From Montifringilla adamsi (taxonomy: Eukaryota; Chordata; Aves; Passeriformes; Passeridae): a stretch of 64,000 bases of DNA. Shown piece by piece: positions 10,645 through 23,099 of the stretch. The stretch's first letter is position 1. Each line of letters starts with the position of its first letter. The notes beneath the pieces are model-generated. The model was not told where the DNA came from. It made no database searches and saw only the letters and a list, made by a program, of their open reading frames with translations. The stretch lies in contig JAGGNK010007559.1 of assembly GCA_017590115.1 (NCBI GenBank), forward strand, positions 5,354,020 to 5,418,019, in the 5' to 3' direction. The position numbers were made by a program, and so were the translations under genes.

Positions 10645-12940
10645 TCAAAACAACACACTGATAACTAAACGAGCTGAATTATTACTCATGGAAGCACAAA
10701 CTCTGAGACATCTCTCTGACACAGATGTTGGGGTTACACCTAAAGCTGTGGAGAGCGGGTCAGTCATCTGCACAAGAATCCATTGCCAGTCACCTGAGAG
10801 CAAATCCATCCTCAGCATGTCAGCCACCAGTGAAGAAGTGCAGAGAGCTTTAGAGAAGGTGGAGAGGCAGCCTGGCTGAGCCTAACACATTTCAGCAGCC
10901 TGCCTGAGGACCATTTGCAGCAATTTGCACAGCAGCACTCAGATTTTCTGCATTTCTCTCAACTTTATGTCACTGAAGCCCTGTTATCAGGTTCAATTAG
11001 TATCCAGAAGGCTGACATTTTCTCCATCCAAAATAATCCTCCCCTGCCTTCCAAGGGAGGTGACAAATGAGCAGCTGCAGTTTTGCTCTGGACAGTCCTT
11101 TGGTGGCACTTGGCTGACACCTGTTGACACAGTTCCACAGTCAGTCACGACACAACCACTGCACTGATGTTTTTCTCCATTCCCTTTCAATTTCTAATTA
11201 TTGCTTGGAAGCATTTTGAAGATAAAGACATGTTGAAGAAATGCTGTGCATTATCAACTCTGCTCAATGGCACATTCTTCAGGACATCAGTCCTAGGTTG
11301 CCCAGTGAGATAAGCAGCAAATTAAATAGTTATCCAATTTTACCAGATGCAAGAATAAAGACTAAAGAAGGATACAACACCTGGCACACCACTGAGGAAA
11401 TACGTTTTTCTGCTGACACCTTGGTTTTAGCTGAAGGAGGCTCAGATTAACACTCGGGAGGGGGACTTGTCCCTTTCCCTAACAGATGATCTGAAGAATT
11501 GGAGTTTGATACCAGCATGGAGACTTTTCCTCCTCCTTATGAACTTCTAATTTCCTTAACTCCAGCAGTTCATTCTGAGTGACCAGAACCTGGTGCTTCA
11601 GACTCAGAGCAGTTTGTGAGTATATCTATGGGAAGCTGTTTTAATTTATCACTAGTTCTATTTACCACTAGTTCTCAGTTAGTTCCAAAACAAAGCACAG
11701 ATCCACCTTGGGCATAGTTACATATTGCACTGGTACACAAAAAGGTTGCCACTAAAAAAAAAAGATGGATTTTGAATGATTTGCAGTATCAATTTACATT
11801 GATTTGACCCATTGCAGTATTCTTAATCTTCTCCAGGATTTGAAGTTACATATACTAAAGTATTCAAAGAGCAAGCTATAGTGAAATGCTAGTAAGACAC
11901 AAATACAAGCTTTTGAAATCTTCTGCTTGGATTTAGGGTCACACTGCAAAAGAAATAGAAGAAAACCCTATAGACTGTGACTAGGAAATACAAGAACAGC
12001 CTTTACATCATCACTGGCACTTGGATCAGCCACGTCTTCCCTCTGCCAGGTATTTGTCTGTAACTGCTGTCACTGGACTGCGAGGATTTGGCTGTGGAAA
12101 AGTCATCTGGGGGCTCTGAACAGCACTAGAGAATGCACCACCCAGCTGCTTTTCTTATGCCCAGAAATTATCCAGCTACAAAAAACATTTCTAAGGTGTC
12201 TGAGAAAGAGATTCTTCTCCATGAATCAGTCACCCTCATGGAAATCTTTGTCTGTTCATTTATTTGCATTCATATTACAGAAAATATTGCTGCAAGCAAT
12301 TTCAGCATCCCTGCAGGGCCTGCTTTGTTCTGACTCTACAAAGTAGGAAAACACACATCATTCTGCTTATCAGCCAGAACCCTCTAAGAGGTGGGATCAC
12401 TTTTTTTAGCCAAATTATCATTTGTTTGTTTAATTTGTCACTGCTTTTCTGACTTCAACAAATCCATGCTTTGGTAGATCCCGATGGTTTAGTCCAGCCT
12501 TCAAAAGCCCTGAAAGCAGGAATGGGTCACACATACCTACCCACCACAGCAAGAAAATTATTAGATTTCAAAAAAATGGAATATGACAATATGACAGAAG
12601 TAAAGAGAAATAAGTTCCATTGTGGAGAAATAACAGACAAGATGAATGCCCTTTCCAGCAAATGCAATTTTGATATCACAATATACACATTCTGCCAGGG
12701 TCACAGCTAAACACTGGCTTTTCAGATAGAAATGGAGAGCCTAAGAACCTCTGAAAGGCAGCAGCCTTTCCAACTGGAGTATCCAGCTGCAAGCAGTTGC
12801 TCCATACAAATTATACAAGAGAGGGGAGATGGGAAAAGTAACCTTTCCTTCATTCAACCTTCCTCATTTCTAATGCAATGTGAGCTCAGGCATACAGGAA
12901 AATAAAATGAGCAAAAATTCCAGGTCACAACAGTTAAACT
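10645..12940. other. No gene seen; unique sequence
   Basis: No supported exon, RNA gene or transposon. Short open frames without domains are treated as chance. Confidence 0.5.
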
Positions 12941-12945
12941 GCTAC

Positions 12946-12946
<1 letters not shown>

Positions 12947-13008
<62 letters not shown>

Positions 13009-13026
13009 AAAAAAAAAAAAAAAAAA
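12947..13026. repeat. Poly-A tract (61 uninterrupted A, one C, 18 A)
   Basis: Positions 12947-13007 are all A, position 13008 is C, and 13009-13026 are all A. It is then followed by ccaaacaaacaaa. No LINE/SINE body precedes it, so it is not obviously a retrotransposon tail. Such a length is polymerase-slippage prone and may vary between individuals or assemblies. Confidence 0.97.
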
Positions 13027-13039
13027 CCAAACAAACAAA

Positions 13040-15989
13040 TGCAGAGCATGGACTTTCAGTCCAAGAACTACTTTGAAGAAAATACACAACAAATAATAAT
13101 GAAAGAAAATGTTTGTCAGGGATAAAGAGGCAGACCACAAACCAGCTCTAGTTTAAAATGTTGTAAAGCAGGTCACTGTTGAGAATCTGAAGAGGTGTGT
13201 TAAATGCATAACTCCAGGAAAATGAGAAGAAAAGGAAAGATCTCATTAGCTACAAGGATCATGCCCTGTTGAGTACACCCACACTTTGAAAAATTACCTT
13301 TGATAGAAGTAATATTGTAGGTTGAGTGACTAAGGTTTTCATTAGGCAGGAGCTTTATTGTGCTAGTCCAGCAATATCAAGGCCTTAAAAGTAGTAAGGA
13401 AGAGTGTCACACTTTGAAGAATCTTGTCCAGTTTTGCTCTGCCCCAGTTATGGCAACCCCCCTGTCCCCAGTTATAACTAGAGGTATTCCAGAATACATA
13501 AAATATCTTCATTACATGAACAGCCAATTCCACAGCTAGACAGGAAATACATTTGGGGCATTTATTGTACCAATGTTGCAGCACGATTTTAGCAGGGATC
13601 CCAAACACACCTTTGGAATAATTTTCAGGACAGTCAGACTTTTGCATGTGTGATATAAAATATTATAACCACCTCGACAGGAAGACAATCCATTAGTTAC
13701 TAGAAAACCTCTACAAGCTCCAGCACTTGGGGTTGAATTACAGTTGTGTTCAAGTTCTCAGAAATTCATTCAATGTCTGTTCCGCAGCTTTCCATCTGTG
13801 AGGATGGTTTACCCTGCAGGTTAAACAGGGTTTACAGAAGCAGATATTTGTGGGAGCATTTCTAATCTTCCCTTGTGGAAGGGGAAGGCTTCTTTCAATC
13901 TTCAATTGTGCCAAGCACTGCAAGTTGCTGATGATTTGGAATTCTCCCTACAGTTCCTCAGAGATGTCTCCTCATAGTCATGTTTGTAAAGATCTCTTTC
14001 CCTGGTAGAAAACCTGCAGTGATTTGTGGATTTTGCTCTTTTTTTCCTTTTAGGCTGGCTGTTCTCCATCTAATGAAACAGCAACAGGGAGCATCTGATT
14101 GATGATGTAATATTTAATTGCATGATTCTTGTTTCAGTTACAGCTGTAACAACACTGAGAGTTCCTGCATGAGGTAAAGCTCCCTCCAAGGGAATGCCTG
14201 AAAAATTGACCCCTCAAAGAGAGTGTAAAATGTGCCTGAAAGAGTAAGATTTTTTTCCAAGTCTTAACTTCCCACTGAGAAGAAGCCCCAGGGTACACAG
14301 ACCTATGTGCTGGGGGCTGTAAACCCCAACTGTTTTGCTCTAGGACATCCCTATCTTCTGAGGATGCTAAGAAAGAAGGATGAAGATGGCAGGAATCAGT
14401 GTTTAAAGTAGAACAACATTAAACAGAGAGAGCAAACTTCAAGTGGCAGAAGCTCCTTGTTCAGAGGACAGAGAGGGAATGGTTATGAACTCACTTCTGG
14501 TGAAAATGGTTTCAAATAAAGCACTACAAGAGGTAACATTTTACTTATTAAAACAAGAGGTAGAACATTCATTTCTAAATTACAAATGACCTGAGACTTA
14601 AGCTCTCAGCACCTCACCATCAAATTTAGATTTCAGCTCTTGTACATAATTTATCATAATTACAGTGAAGATATTTAAATGCATATTGATTTTATCAAAC
14701 AATGAATACTTCAAGAAGGTTAAGCCTCTGAAATGAACATAAATATTTCTGAAATTATTTCTGATTTCTGGAGACCTTAAGGCTAATGTTCAGCATTACC
14801 AGCTATCCATGAGCAGCCAGAAGGTCTGAAAGTACAATCAGGACAACTTGGAAAAATCAGGACATCCAAAATATTACCACACGCTGGTGAACACTTAAAT
14901 TCCTTACTCTCGTTAAATGCCTTACTCTCATTACTCTTTGCTCCTAATCAGAGAGAAATGGGAATAGCTGTGCAGAAGAGGGAGAGAGGGAAGAGATGGC
15001 TCTTGCTGCCTGTTCTAAAGCCCTGCGTTAGATTTTCCAGCCTTTCTGAGACAAGGACCGCTGGCAGATCATCACATTCACAAGTTCAGGTTAGAAAGGT
15101 TATGAAGGCAGCAGCTGCATCTCTCACTGATGCTCCAGGACCAGCCTAAAACAGGTCCTAGGATTTGGGACCCAGTTTCTCTTTCCCTTTGGGACCATGC
15201 CCTGCTTCTGCCCTGTGATTTATTCCAGCAGAAATCTGCCAGCACCAGGTGCCATAACTTTCCTCTACAACCTTGCCCACAGGCATTTGGCTTTTTCTTA
15301 TAGCAATGTGACAGGTTATGCTGCTGCCTTTGGAGGATGCACTGAGTGAGCAGACACTGCATCACTCAAAAACTGTGTCCTTCCCAAGCCCTGCTTTGAG
15401 ACAGTAACCCAGGTGCATGTCCTTGAGGACTGTAAATGTAATCACTGCACAAGTGCAGAAGAAATATTGAAGGTCAGAAGCACCAGAAACTGCAGGCGAG
15501 TTAGTGATTGCTCAGTGGCAAGGAAAAAAATAATTAGCCTTACCAGAGATTTCCGAAGAAATCCTGATGTGTTATGGGACCTGTTTTAGATCCTGCCTCC
15601 TAAAAGGATTAGATCGTATATCAGAGGTGCCTGCACTACAAACTTCCTTTTATCATACACACACCAAAGATCAGGTGAGAGGTTTAATAAAACACTAAAT
15701 GGAACAAAATGCCAAAGAAACTAAGCTATAATTACATCTGAAGATTTTTCTTCCTTGCTTAGCAGGAAACCTTTTCATTATACAGTTTTTACATTTTGAA
15801 GGCAGCTGAGTTCTCACTTAAATAGTGACACACAAAACAAAGAAACCAAAACATTCACAAGGAAAGGCAAAGGTTTGTCGCCAAATCCTGCATGTTCGTT
15901 ATCCTAAAAAAGCAAGGTTGAGAGGAAGTAGGAGAAATCCTAGTCTGAAAAATAGGTTGCTTTCCCTCCCTCATGGTGAGGGTAGCCCA
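13040..15989. other. No gene seen; unique sequence
   Basis: Nothing recognisable as a gene or mobile element. Open frames are under 100 codons. Confidence 0.5.
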
Positions 15990-16123
15990 GGCCTTTGAAA
16001 TATTGTGGTTTCGCCGGGCTGTGGGGTCCACTCCAGCCAGCTATGGACCCTTGCCCACATGATAATTCATAGATGGAAGTAAAAGATTGAGAAGCTCTCT
16101 TCTCCACGTGGGAAATGCTCTCC

Positions 16124-16129
16124 TTTATT
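16124..16129 (-). terminator. AATAAA signal of the 16-kb LTR
   Basis: Exact hexamer on the minus strand about 70 bases downstream of the TATA box, as expected for the R region of an LTR. Confidence 0.7.
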
Positions 16130-16192
16130 CCAAGAGACACAGCAGGTGGACAAACCCATGGGAGAAAGAGTGTTCCCTGGTGGCAGGGGACT

Positions 16193-16198
16193 TTTATA
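16193..16198 (-). promoter_or_regulatory. TATA box of the 16-kb LTR
   Basis: TATAAA on the minus strand, in the context gggtataaaagtc, upstream of the LTR polyadenylation signal. Its role is inferred from LTR architecture. Confidence 0.7.
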
Positions 16199-16457
16199 CC
16201 CCGGGATGGGGACAGAGGGAGAGGTCCGCAGCCAGAGGGATACCAGTGAGGAGTGGCAAGGGGAGAGGTAACCCAGGGGAGACCACCAGGGGATACTGGG
16301 GTGAGTGAGGGAAAGGCCATGTGATGGGGGAAAGGGATAACAAACCATGTGATATAACATAAGCTATTCAGTGCAATATAAAAACTACTCTGTGCAAATT
16401 CCCAATCATCCAGTGCAAAAGAACAACTAAATAAGCTAGTGCAACACAACAGACCTT

Positions 16458-17495
16458 TACTTGGGAGAAAATTGGCATAATTTCTTTCCAGTCAACCAAT
16501 TAAAAGAGGAGAGTTCTAGAGTCCCTAAGGCTCTGATTATTTCATCCTGTGCTCCTGCAGAAATCTTAGTCACCATGGGGTAAAGTTACCATGATGCGTG
16601 TCCTGAAGGATATATTAATAGTGAAACACTAGTACTACAATTTAATAGGATTAGCTGAAATTGCTGTAATACATTTTACAGATGGGGAAACTGGGACACA
16701 GGCAGACGTAATTTTAAGCAACTAAATCCGTATTTTGGCACCAAAGCAACCTGATTCTCACTAGTGCAAAACACTTAACTCCCACGTTTCAAAGGGCTAC
16801 AGTTCCCCAGTTCATTTTTCCTGGAGGAAATGCCACACCTCTTTCTGGCTCATACACTGCTCCTGAGATGTAAATCAACACCTAGCAGGGTATGTCAGGA
16901 CCAGATTCCCAGCCTGTGTGCATTACAAAAGAGATTTCAACCAAAGTAATGGACCTGTCTTTTAGGAAATTCCTACAGCTACTTTATGGGATCACACCTT
17001 CTCTGTTCCTCCCTTGATACTGCCGTCCCCCACCTCTGATCAGAACTGGAGTATTTTTCTCCCTCCTGCTTTCAACATCTATGGACTAATACTTTTCTCC
17101 TCTAAACTGTGAAACTTGCTCCAGTGAAACCAAGGTTGCTCCAGTGCAAAATTTGACTCCCTGCTGTGAGATTTGTTTTTCCCTCTCTTCAAGTAATTTC
17201 TCTTCCTTAATTTCTTTACTTTTAGCTCACTGCTCTTCAGGGAAGAGAGCAGCACCAATTCTCCACCTTGCTAGCAGAGCTCTAAACTGTTAAATAATAA
17301 AAACCAAAATTGTCAAAGAACACCATGACTGAGTTTCCACAGTCACAAACAAAGAGCAAAGCAAGTTTTTTTTTCAGTACTGTATAGTAAATCTTACCAT
17401 CCCTGTTACATTATTCATAGTTACATTTCTAGTACCTTAAACTGCCACAATATGTGCTGATCCTTCCTTGCATTGTATTTTTATTGCATTCTTAT
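16458..17495. other. No gene seen
   Basis: Unique AT-rich sequence with no supported feature. Confidence 0.5.
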
Positions 17496-17499
17496 TCAG

Positions 17500-17850
17500 C
17501 AAACTGAAAATGATCCTGGGCTGTTCTCTTTCTGTGCAAACTCCAGAAGCATTCACATTCTTCTGCAGGGCAGGCTACAGCACCTTCATTATCACCTGAC
17601 TCCTCTTGGTGATAATGTCCAAATTCTCAGACATCACTTTTTCCCAGTTCAAGAGGCCAAATTAGCACCTCGCTTTCCATCTAGCACAGTTATTAAAACA
17701 AATTTATTCTCCTGCAGAGCATCCCTGTCCCCCGCCAGACCTAATTTGACTGCTGTAGGCCTGGAGCTGGAGAAGGAGAGTTGCATTTCTGCCAGTTTAG
17801 CAGCCTCCAAGCTATGGATCCATCACCTCTCACAGAACCTGACAGCTCCA
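17500..17850. repeat. Diverged direct repeat, copy A
   Basis: This stretch aligns by eye with 19215-19565. Shared blocks include gccaaattagca, aatttattct followed by ctgca and gcatcc, agctggagaaggagagt, ccagttta and gctatggatccatcac, in the same order and spacing. Identity is partial and the ends are fuzzy. It is either an old interspersed repeat or an old local duplication. An open frame across it (17473-17880) has no recognised domain. Confidence 0.7.
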
Positions 17851-17879
17851 GTCAAGGAAGAGTTTCTCACTCTTTGCTG

Positions 17880-19205
17880 ACATCCTTCCCTGGCCTCCTC
17901 CACAGACCCAGCTCACCACTGGTGACCTCTGTCAGCCACCAGCTCCTGTGAGAGTGTGGACACACCGAGAAAATAAAAGCCCTAGTCCCATTAGCACTGC
18001 TCTTTGAACAAGGCTGGTACTGCACTGAATGCCCGATGAAAGAAATTAAAATCGACTCTTTTGCTTTCACAGGGTTATGTAGAATGAATTTTAGAAGCTC
18101 CTCTACTTTAGAAGCTTTAAATCCCAGCTGGTTAATAAATGTAGTAAATAAGCTTACAATTGCACTTTTTCTTGTTGCTGTTAACTCTGAGCTCGCTCCA
18201 GATGAAGAGGCAGTAGGTTAATTGTACATGCTTTTCTTGCTGGCTCCACTTCTCTACCAGTACTGGGGGAAAAGAAAGGAGGTGGTGGGTCCTGGAGGTT
18301 CTAAGGCCTCCACCCCTCCAGCTGTTGCCAAAAGAATATTTCTTTCCTAGTGAAAACCCTGGAAGAACACAGCAGGGACCCACATCCTCCAGAGGAAAGG
18401 CACCAAAGCCCATGCACAAGCTCCTCAAAACTGCCAGGTCCAAATGGCTCCAACACACACAGCCTCAGAGCAGCTCAATCCCAACAGCAGCTCTGCATCC
18501 TCAGCAACTCAGCCCTGGTGTTTAAATATATTTATAGTCATGGATACTACCCATTACATAAACACACACTCTCCTGTCAAGCAGTTAGAGATAATCCTCC
18601 TACAAAGCCACAGCAGTGGTTCTTGCAAATGTGGATAAAGCTAAATATTATTTATACGTGTGTATCATAAGTATAGAAAGGAGGAAGTGGGAACTGTCCT
18701 TGCAAGTTTCCTTAAGTTTCTTAACAAAATTATCACCTGTCAAATAATAACAAAAGAAAATAAACATTTACTACTCAGTGGTGATTTAAGCACTTTGCCT
18801 TGTGTGGATCTGTATTTGTGGAAAAAAAGTAGGAGTAAAGAACCACTCCAGTACACACAGCCCCAGTGCAGGAGCCAGCAGCTCCCTCTGAGCTCTGGCT
18901 TCACAAAGGTCGAGGGAACAGATGTTCAAGGCCACAGACACAAAGTCAAAAATCATCAGGAGATCCAGTGGATGAAGGAATTTAACATCACATCAGTGCA
19001 GCCTCTTTCCCCCCACAACCTCTCACAGTGACCAACTGATGTGCCAGCCAAATATGATTAATAAAAAACAGACTTAGAAGTGGCTGAATACAGAAATTCA
19101 GCACTTGGAAACTTTCCAACAGCCAAGACTAATCAAAAGAAATTACAACATTCAGTTGTCCCAGCAGGACAGTGAAACATTAATCACAATGTGAGGTCAC
19201 AGTCA
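17880..19205. other. Spacer between the two diverged repeat copies
   Basis: No gene or mobile element is recognised. The spacing means the duplication, if local, was not strictly tandem or has since been interrupted. Confidence 0.5.
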
Positions 19206-19214
19206 TGTCCAGAC

Positions 19215-19565
19215 ACCCCAGTAATGGTCATGATCCTTTTGTGGTCTGCCCTACCCAGCTCTGCAGTGCCTTGTGGCCATTCCACCTGAAAGTTCTGCAC
19301 TCTTGCCACATCATCTGCATTATCATCTGCCCCTCCTGGTGTTTGTCACCCAGTCCTCCAGCATTTTGCCCCATTTCAAGAAGCCAAATTAGCATCTTGT
19401 TTTTCTACTACCAGAGCCATTACAGAAAATTTATTCTGCTGCAGGGCATCCATGTCCCCCCACCAGAATTCTTCTTTGTCCTATAGTCCCACAGCTGGAG
19501 AAGGAGAGTGTTCCATCTCTCCCAGTTTAGGAACCCCTGAGCTATGGATCCATCACATCTCACAG
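19215..19565. repeat. Diverged direct repeat, copy B
   Basis: Direct-orientation partner of 17500-17850, about 1.7 kb away, with the same ordered blocks (for example gccaaattagca, agctggagaaggagagt and gctatggatccatcac). The two copies differ by many substitutions and small indels, so the duplication or insertion is old. Confidence 0.7.
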
Positions 19566-19569
19566 CACA

Positions 19570-21600
19570 TTGGTCAGGCTGGTCACCCATATAATCACTA
19601 CTGGCACATGAAAAGCAAAAATTTGTCCAGGAGCACCACAGGATTTCATGAGATGATGCTAGGTTTGAGGCATTTATTTTTCTTCTTTGCTACCACAGCA
19701 CATCAGGGAAAAACAGACGCCACACACAGAGGAGAGATCACTGACACCAATTTCTGGGACTGTTAGAGGGAATTTATAGCTTTTTCTATCATATAACCCA
19801 GAATTCCTCCCTTCTCCATACACATGTCGATTAACTCAGATTAAAAACTACACAACAGATAGAACTCTCTTGAAGTGCATAGTTTGTGCCTTTTACATGA
19901 GCACAGTCTGTGTTTCTTTAACAAGGATTCTTTTGGTTTTACCCACACCACCTCTCACCAGTGGTTTCTCAAGTCCTCAGTCCTGTAACAGAGACAGAGC
20001 CTGTGGAGTTTGGAAAAAAGGGCTTCTCCAACATAGGGCTTCTCAGCACTGCTGTCCAGAGGATTCTCAGTAAATTGGCACTTGTGTGTATTTTTTAAAT
20101 TCTAAATTTGTACCAACATGAGCACAGTCATTATGAAGTACTTAGGGATGTTCAGCAAATTAGAAGGCTGGGCTAGATGAACTTTCCCTTATAAAGAAAA
20201 TTCCCTACTTTAGCACAAAGTGCTGTGTTGTCTATTACCCATCACATCTCACTATTGCTTCCATGTACTTAAAGAAATCCCTGATTACTTGTAGATATGA
20301 AGTCAGGTTCTTTACCTCTTTAATTACAGAACAGTCATAACAGAAAATGTGTATCATCAAATAACAAACAAATTACTCTGTAATTATGAAACTGCCTACA
20401 GAGAATTCCTTATACACTCTCAAAATGAAATCTGAACTTCAAACACCAGAATAAGAAGATATATTATTTAAAAACTAATTAGAAGAACTAATGTACAACA
20501 GAGAATGACACAGAAGACTATAAGTTCTTGTAAGCTTCCGTTTTGCCATTAACATTTTAACAAGAAAAAATATCCTAATTTAAAAGAGACCATAACTCTG
20601 ACATCACTGGTATTATTTGGCAATTTAAATAATTTCTTTCAGCTTCAGAAAAAAATTGCACAGAGTTTGGTTAACAATCATAATGTGATTTCAAATACAT
20701 CATTAAGACTGGAATCTGAACCAACCATCTCAACAGCACAAAACTGTTTTGCAGCACCTGTGCAAAAAAATGTCATTGTACCAGAAGACCAAAAGCAGCA
20801 TCAATTTCTATGGAAGAAGAAATCTCTCTATCAGATCTTCCATGAGAAATAGAAGACGGGGGCCTTGAGTGGTGCATTACCCATCCTCCAGCTCTGTGGC
20901 TGAACCCAGGTATTGCTGAGGAGATGCTTTGTTTTAAACACAGTGATGGTTGTACTACCCTTAACCCAAAAAACTCCTGTTCTCACCTCATCTCCTGTCC
21001 AAGTGCTTTGCTGAAGGAGACAATACTCAAGTAAATTCGTTTACAGTTTTTCATCTGAAAAGCTGTTAAATTTCCCAAAAGCTGTTAAGCTTTGTCAGAG
21101 ACACATTCAACACGGAGGGGAGATACTCTGCAGAGCAAGAGTACTTCATTTACCAGCATCCACACATAGAGAACAGAGGGCTGTCATCCCCTCCCAGAAC
21201 TGTTGTGCTTTGGGTTTGTTTTGAAATCCGGAGCCACTCTTGCTTTAGAAAAACATTTACAAGAGAGGACAACATTGTAACAACTGAGCTTGAGAATGCA
21301 CACTGTACAGGGACTGTGGAATGTTGTGTGATTGTGTGTGCAAGCAGGTCAGCCTGAATCTGCTGTAATTCTGCATAATTATGGACACACATATCTCAGA
21401 TATTCTCTTGGAAAACTGCCAGTATTCATCCTCCAAACTGCCTGCACGGTCCTGAGTCCAGGGCTCTGTCTCAAAACTGCTGCTGTTTACTTGCAGTGGT
21501 TCCCATTAGCTCAAGTGCAGTGCTGTTACTGTTATGGAGAGAGCTGGGGCTCAAGGGCTTTACAGAACCTCATATTGTGTTCAGTATTACCCAAATTTTC
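19570..21600. other. No gene seen; unique sequence
   Basis: No supported gene. Around 20165-20185 ggctgggctagatgaac resembles the forward CR1 3' end but is too short to call. Confidence 0.5.
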
Positions 21601-21605
21601 TCAAA

Positions 21606-21838
21606 CTTCCCCCCCCAAACAAACCCAAAAAACCCCAACCAATCAACAAACCCCCAACAAAGCAACCAACCAACCCAACCAAAGCAAAACAACCAAAACA
21701 AACAAAACACCCCCAAACAAAAAGAAAAAAAGAAACCCCCCCAAAAACCAAACCAAACAAACAAAAAAACCCCCCACCAAAATAAAGAAAAACAAAACAA
21801 GAACAAAAAGAAACAAACAAACAAAAAACCAAACAAAT
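21606..21838. repeat. A/C-rich low-complexity tract
   Basis: About 230 bases built from caaa, ccaaa and runs of c, nearly free of T and with very few G. The minus strand is therefore T/G-rich with several runs of four or more G. It gives spurious Lys/Asn/Pro/Thr-rich (plus) and Phe/Gly/Leu-rich (minus) open frames. No transposon body adjoins it. Confidence 0.92.
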
Positions 21839-22121
21839 CCAACACTTTTACAACCCAGTGCTTTCTTCCCTACCTGAAGAAATGCAGCTGAATCCCATCC
21901 CCTCCCTGGAAAAGCGTAAAAACATTTTGAAACTGAAGTACAAACTGGACAAGAAGTTTGTTGAAGCCCAACACACCGGGCTGCCAGACAGTGTTTCTGC
22001 ATTTTCATTTCTAATCCACTGTACACTTTGTGTGATACTGGTTTGGACTGCAGTTTTTAATGTTCTAAAATGATGACAACAGTATGAGAAATGATGCTGA
22101 CTTCCAAACAACTTAAAAATG

Positions 22122-22127
22122 TTTATT
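22122..22127 (-). terminator. AATAAA signal of the 22-kb LTR
   Basis: Exact hexamer on the minus strand in the context gttttaataaacattt, about 35 bases before the LTR end. Confidence 0.6.
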
Positions 22128-22219
22128 AAAACCTTATCAAAATACAACAGAAGACTGAATTAGGGAAAAAATACAGTGCCAGGAGCAAAGGATTCAGTCA
22201 CCAAATGGATGTTCCACCT

Positions 22220-22225
22220 TTTATA
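22220..22225 (-). promoter_or_regulatory. TATA box of the 22-kb LTR
   Basis: TATAAA on the minus strand in the context caggtataaaaggtgg, with AATAAA downstream at 22127-22122. Confidence 0.65.
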
Positions 22226-22962
22226 CCTGTAGCCCCTCCTGAAGTCTTGTCCATGGACTCCTCCTTCACTGTCCAGTGGTGGAGTTCACTTTCTTACATC
22301 TTGCTTGGAGGTCAGGTGCTGCCATGGCAACCAGCCCACCCTCCCAAATGCCCTGACTACCAAGGGCATCCCGTGATAACAGTGCAAGGGGGAGGGGAGA
22401 CATGACTATACATCTACAAAACTTCTCTTAACATATACATATACATAATACTTACCCCTTAACTGTGAGAGTCAGCCATCACAGCACTCATCTGTAGCAA
22501 CCGCAACTGCAAAGAAGCACACAAAGCTGCTTGATTGTTCCATCTACCCATTTTCCAGCACATGATCAATGAGCAAATGCAATCACACACATGCCGTGTT
22601 CCCCTTCCTCACGCCCAGGATATTCCATGTGTTTTCAGTTCATTACTAGAGGGACAGAAACACATATTCCCACAATTATCATTTCTGAGGCACCAAAAGC
22701 ATCTTTCTCCTCTGGGATTTGAAGATGTCATCCCCTAAGAGCATAACCAGATCCTAACACACCCATGTTCTATTTATTTACCTCCATGGCAAAATTCTCT
22801 ATTTTCATTTGCTTAAAAAGATGCAAAGAGGAAAAAGAGCCTTTGTACTTCAATGGACCTATATTTTTCAGTGCATCTAACTAAGCAAATGTTTCATTAG
22901 AAAAGGCTAGAAAAACCCCCACATCAGTTTAATAGTGGAATGAGGGACCCAATTAATAAAAT

Positions 22963-23095
22963 ATCACAGAATTTTTGAGTTTGAAAGGGATCTCTGGAGG
23001 TTATCTTGTCCAACAGCCCTGCTCAAGCTGGGGCACTTAAAGCATCCAGCCAGACCATGTTTAGAGAGCTTTGAATATCTCCAAGGTTCCTATTA
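22963..23095 (-). mobile_element. CR1 LINE 3'-end fragment, old
   Basis: The segment begins with sequence like the reverse complement of a CR1 3' end (tatcacagaatttttgag, then gaaagggatctctggagg), followed by ttgtccaacagccctgctca and agccagaccatgttta, which match CR1 3' UTR sequence. It is more diverged than the 9.8-kb copy and probably belongs to an older subfamily. No coding part remains. Confidence 0.88.
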
Positions 23096-23099
23096 AGAA

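Larger units (their letters stand above)
15996..16451 (-). mobile_element. Solo LTR, six-base target duplication (ERVK-type)
   Basis: On the minus strand the block begins TGTTGTG and ends ATTTCA, giving TG...CA ends. It is flanked by ggcctt (15990-15995) and gacctt (16452-16457), a six-base duplication with one mismatch; six bases is typical of alpha/betaretrovirus-like (ERVK) integration. Inside, on the minus strand, are a TATA box in the context ggtataaaag and, about 70 bases downstream, AATAAA followed by GT-containing sequence. This is the normal U3-R-U5 order. No internal retroviral genes flank it, so it is a solo LTR left by recombination. Strand assignment rests on the TATA/AATAAA order. 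Confidence 0.82.
22092..22481 (-). mobile_element. Solo LTR with matching inverted ends
   Basis: The left end reads tgatgctgac and the right end gtcagccatca, which are inverted repeats apart from one base, giving TG...CA termini. On the minus strand a TATA box (ggtataaaag) precedes AATAAA by about 95 bases, then a short tail runs to the end, so the retroviral sense is minus. I see no convincing target-site duplication (left flank gagaaa, right flank cagcac), so either the duplication has decayed or the ends need adjusting. No internal genes adjoin it. Confidence 0.7.

Noticed and set aside
12854..13140. Lys-rich and Phe-rich open frames
   Set aside because: They are translations of the poly-A tract.
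15940..16449. 169-codon minus-strand open frame
   Set aside because: It spans a solo LTR, including its TATA box and polyadenylation signal.
20160..20190. Possible forward CR1 3' end
   Set aside because: Only about 20 bases resemble CR1, which is too short to support.
21332..22026. Open frames rich in Lys/Asn/Pro or Phe/Gly
   Set aside because: They are low-complexity translations of the A/C tract.
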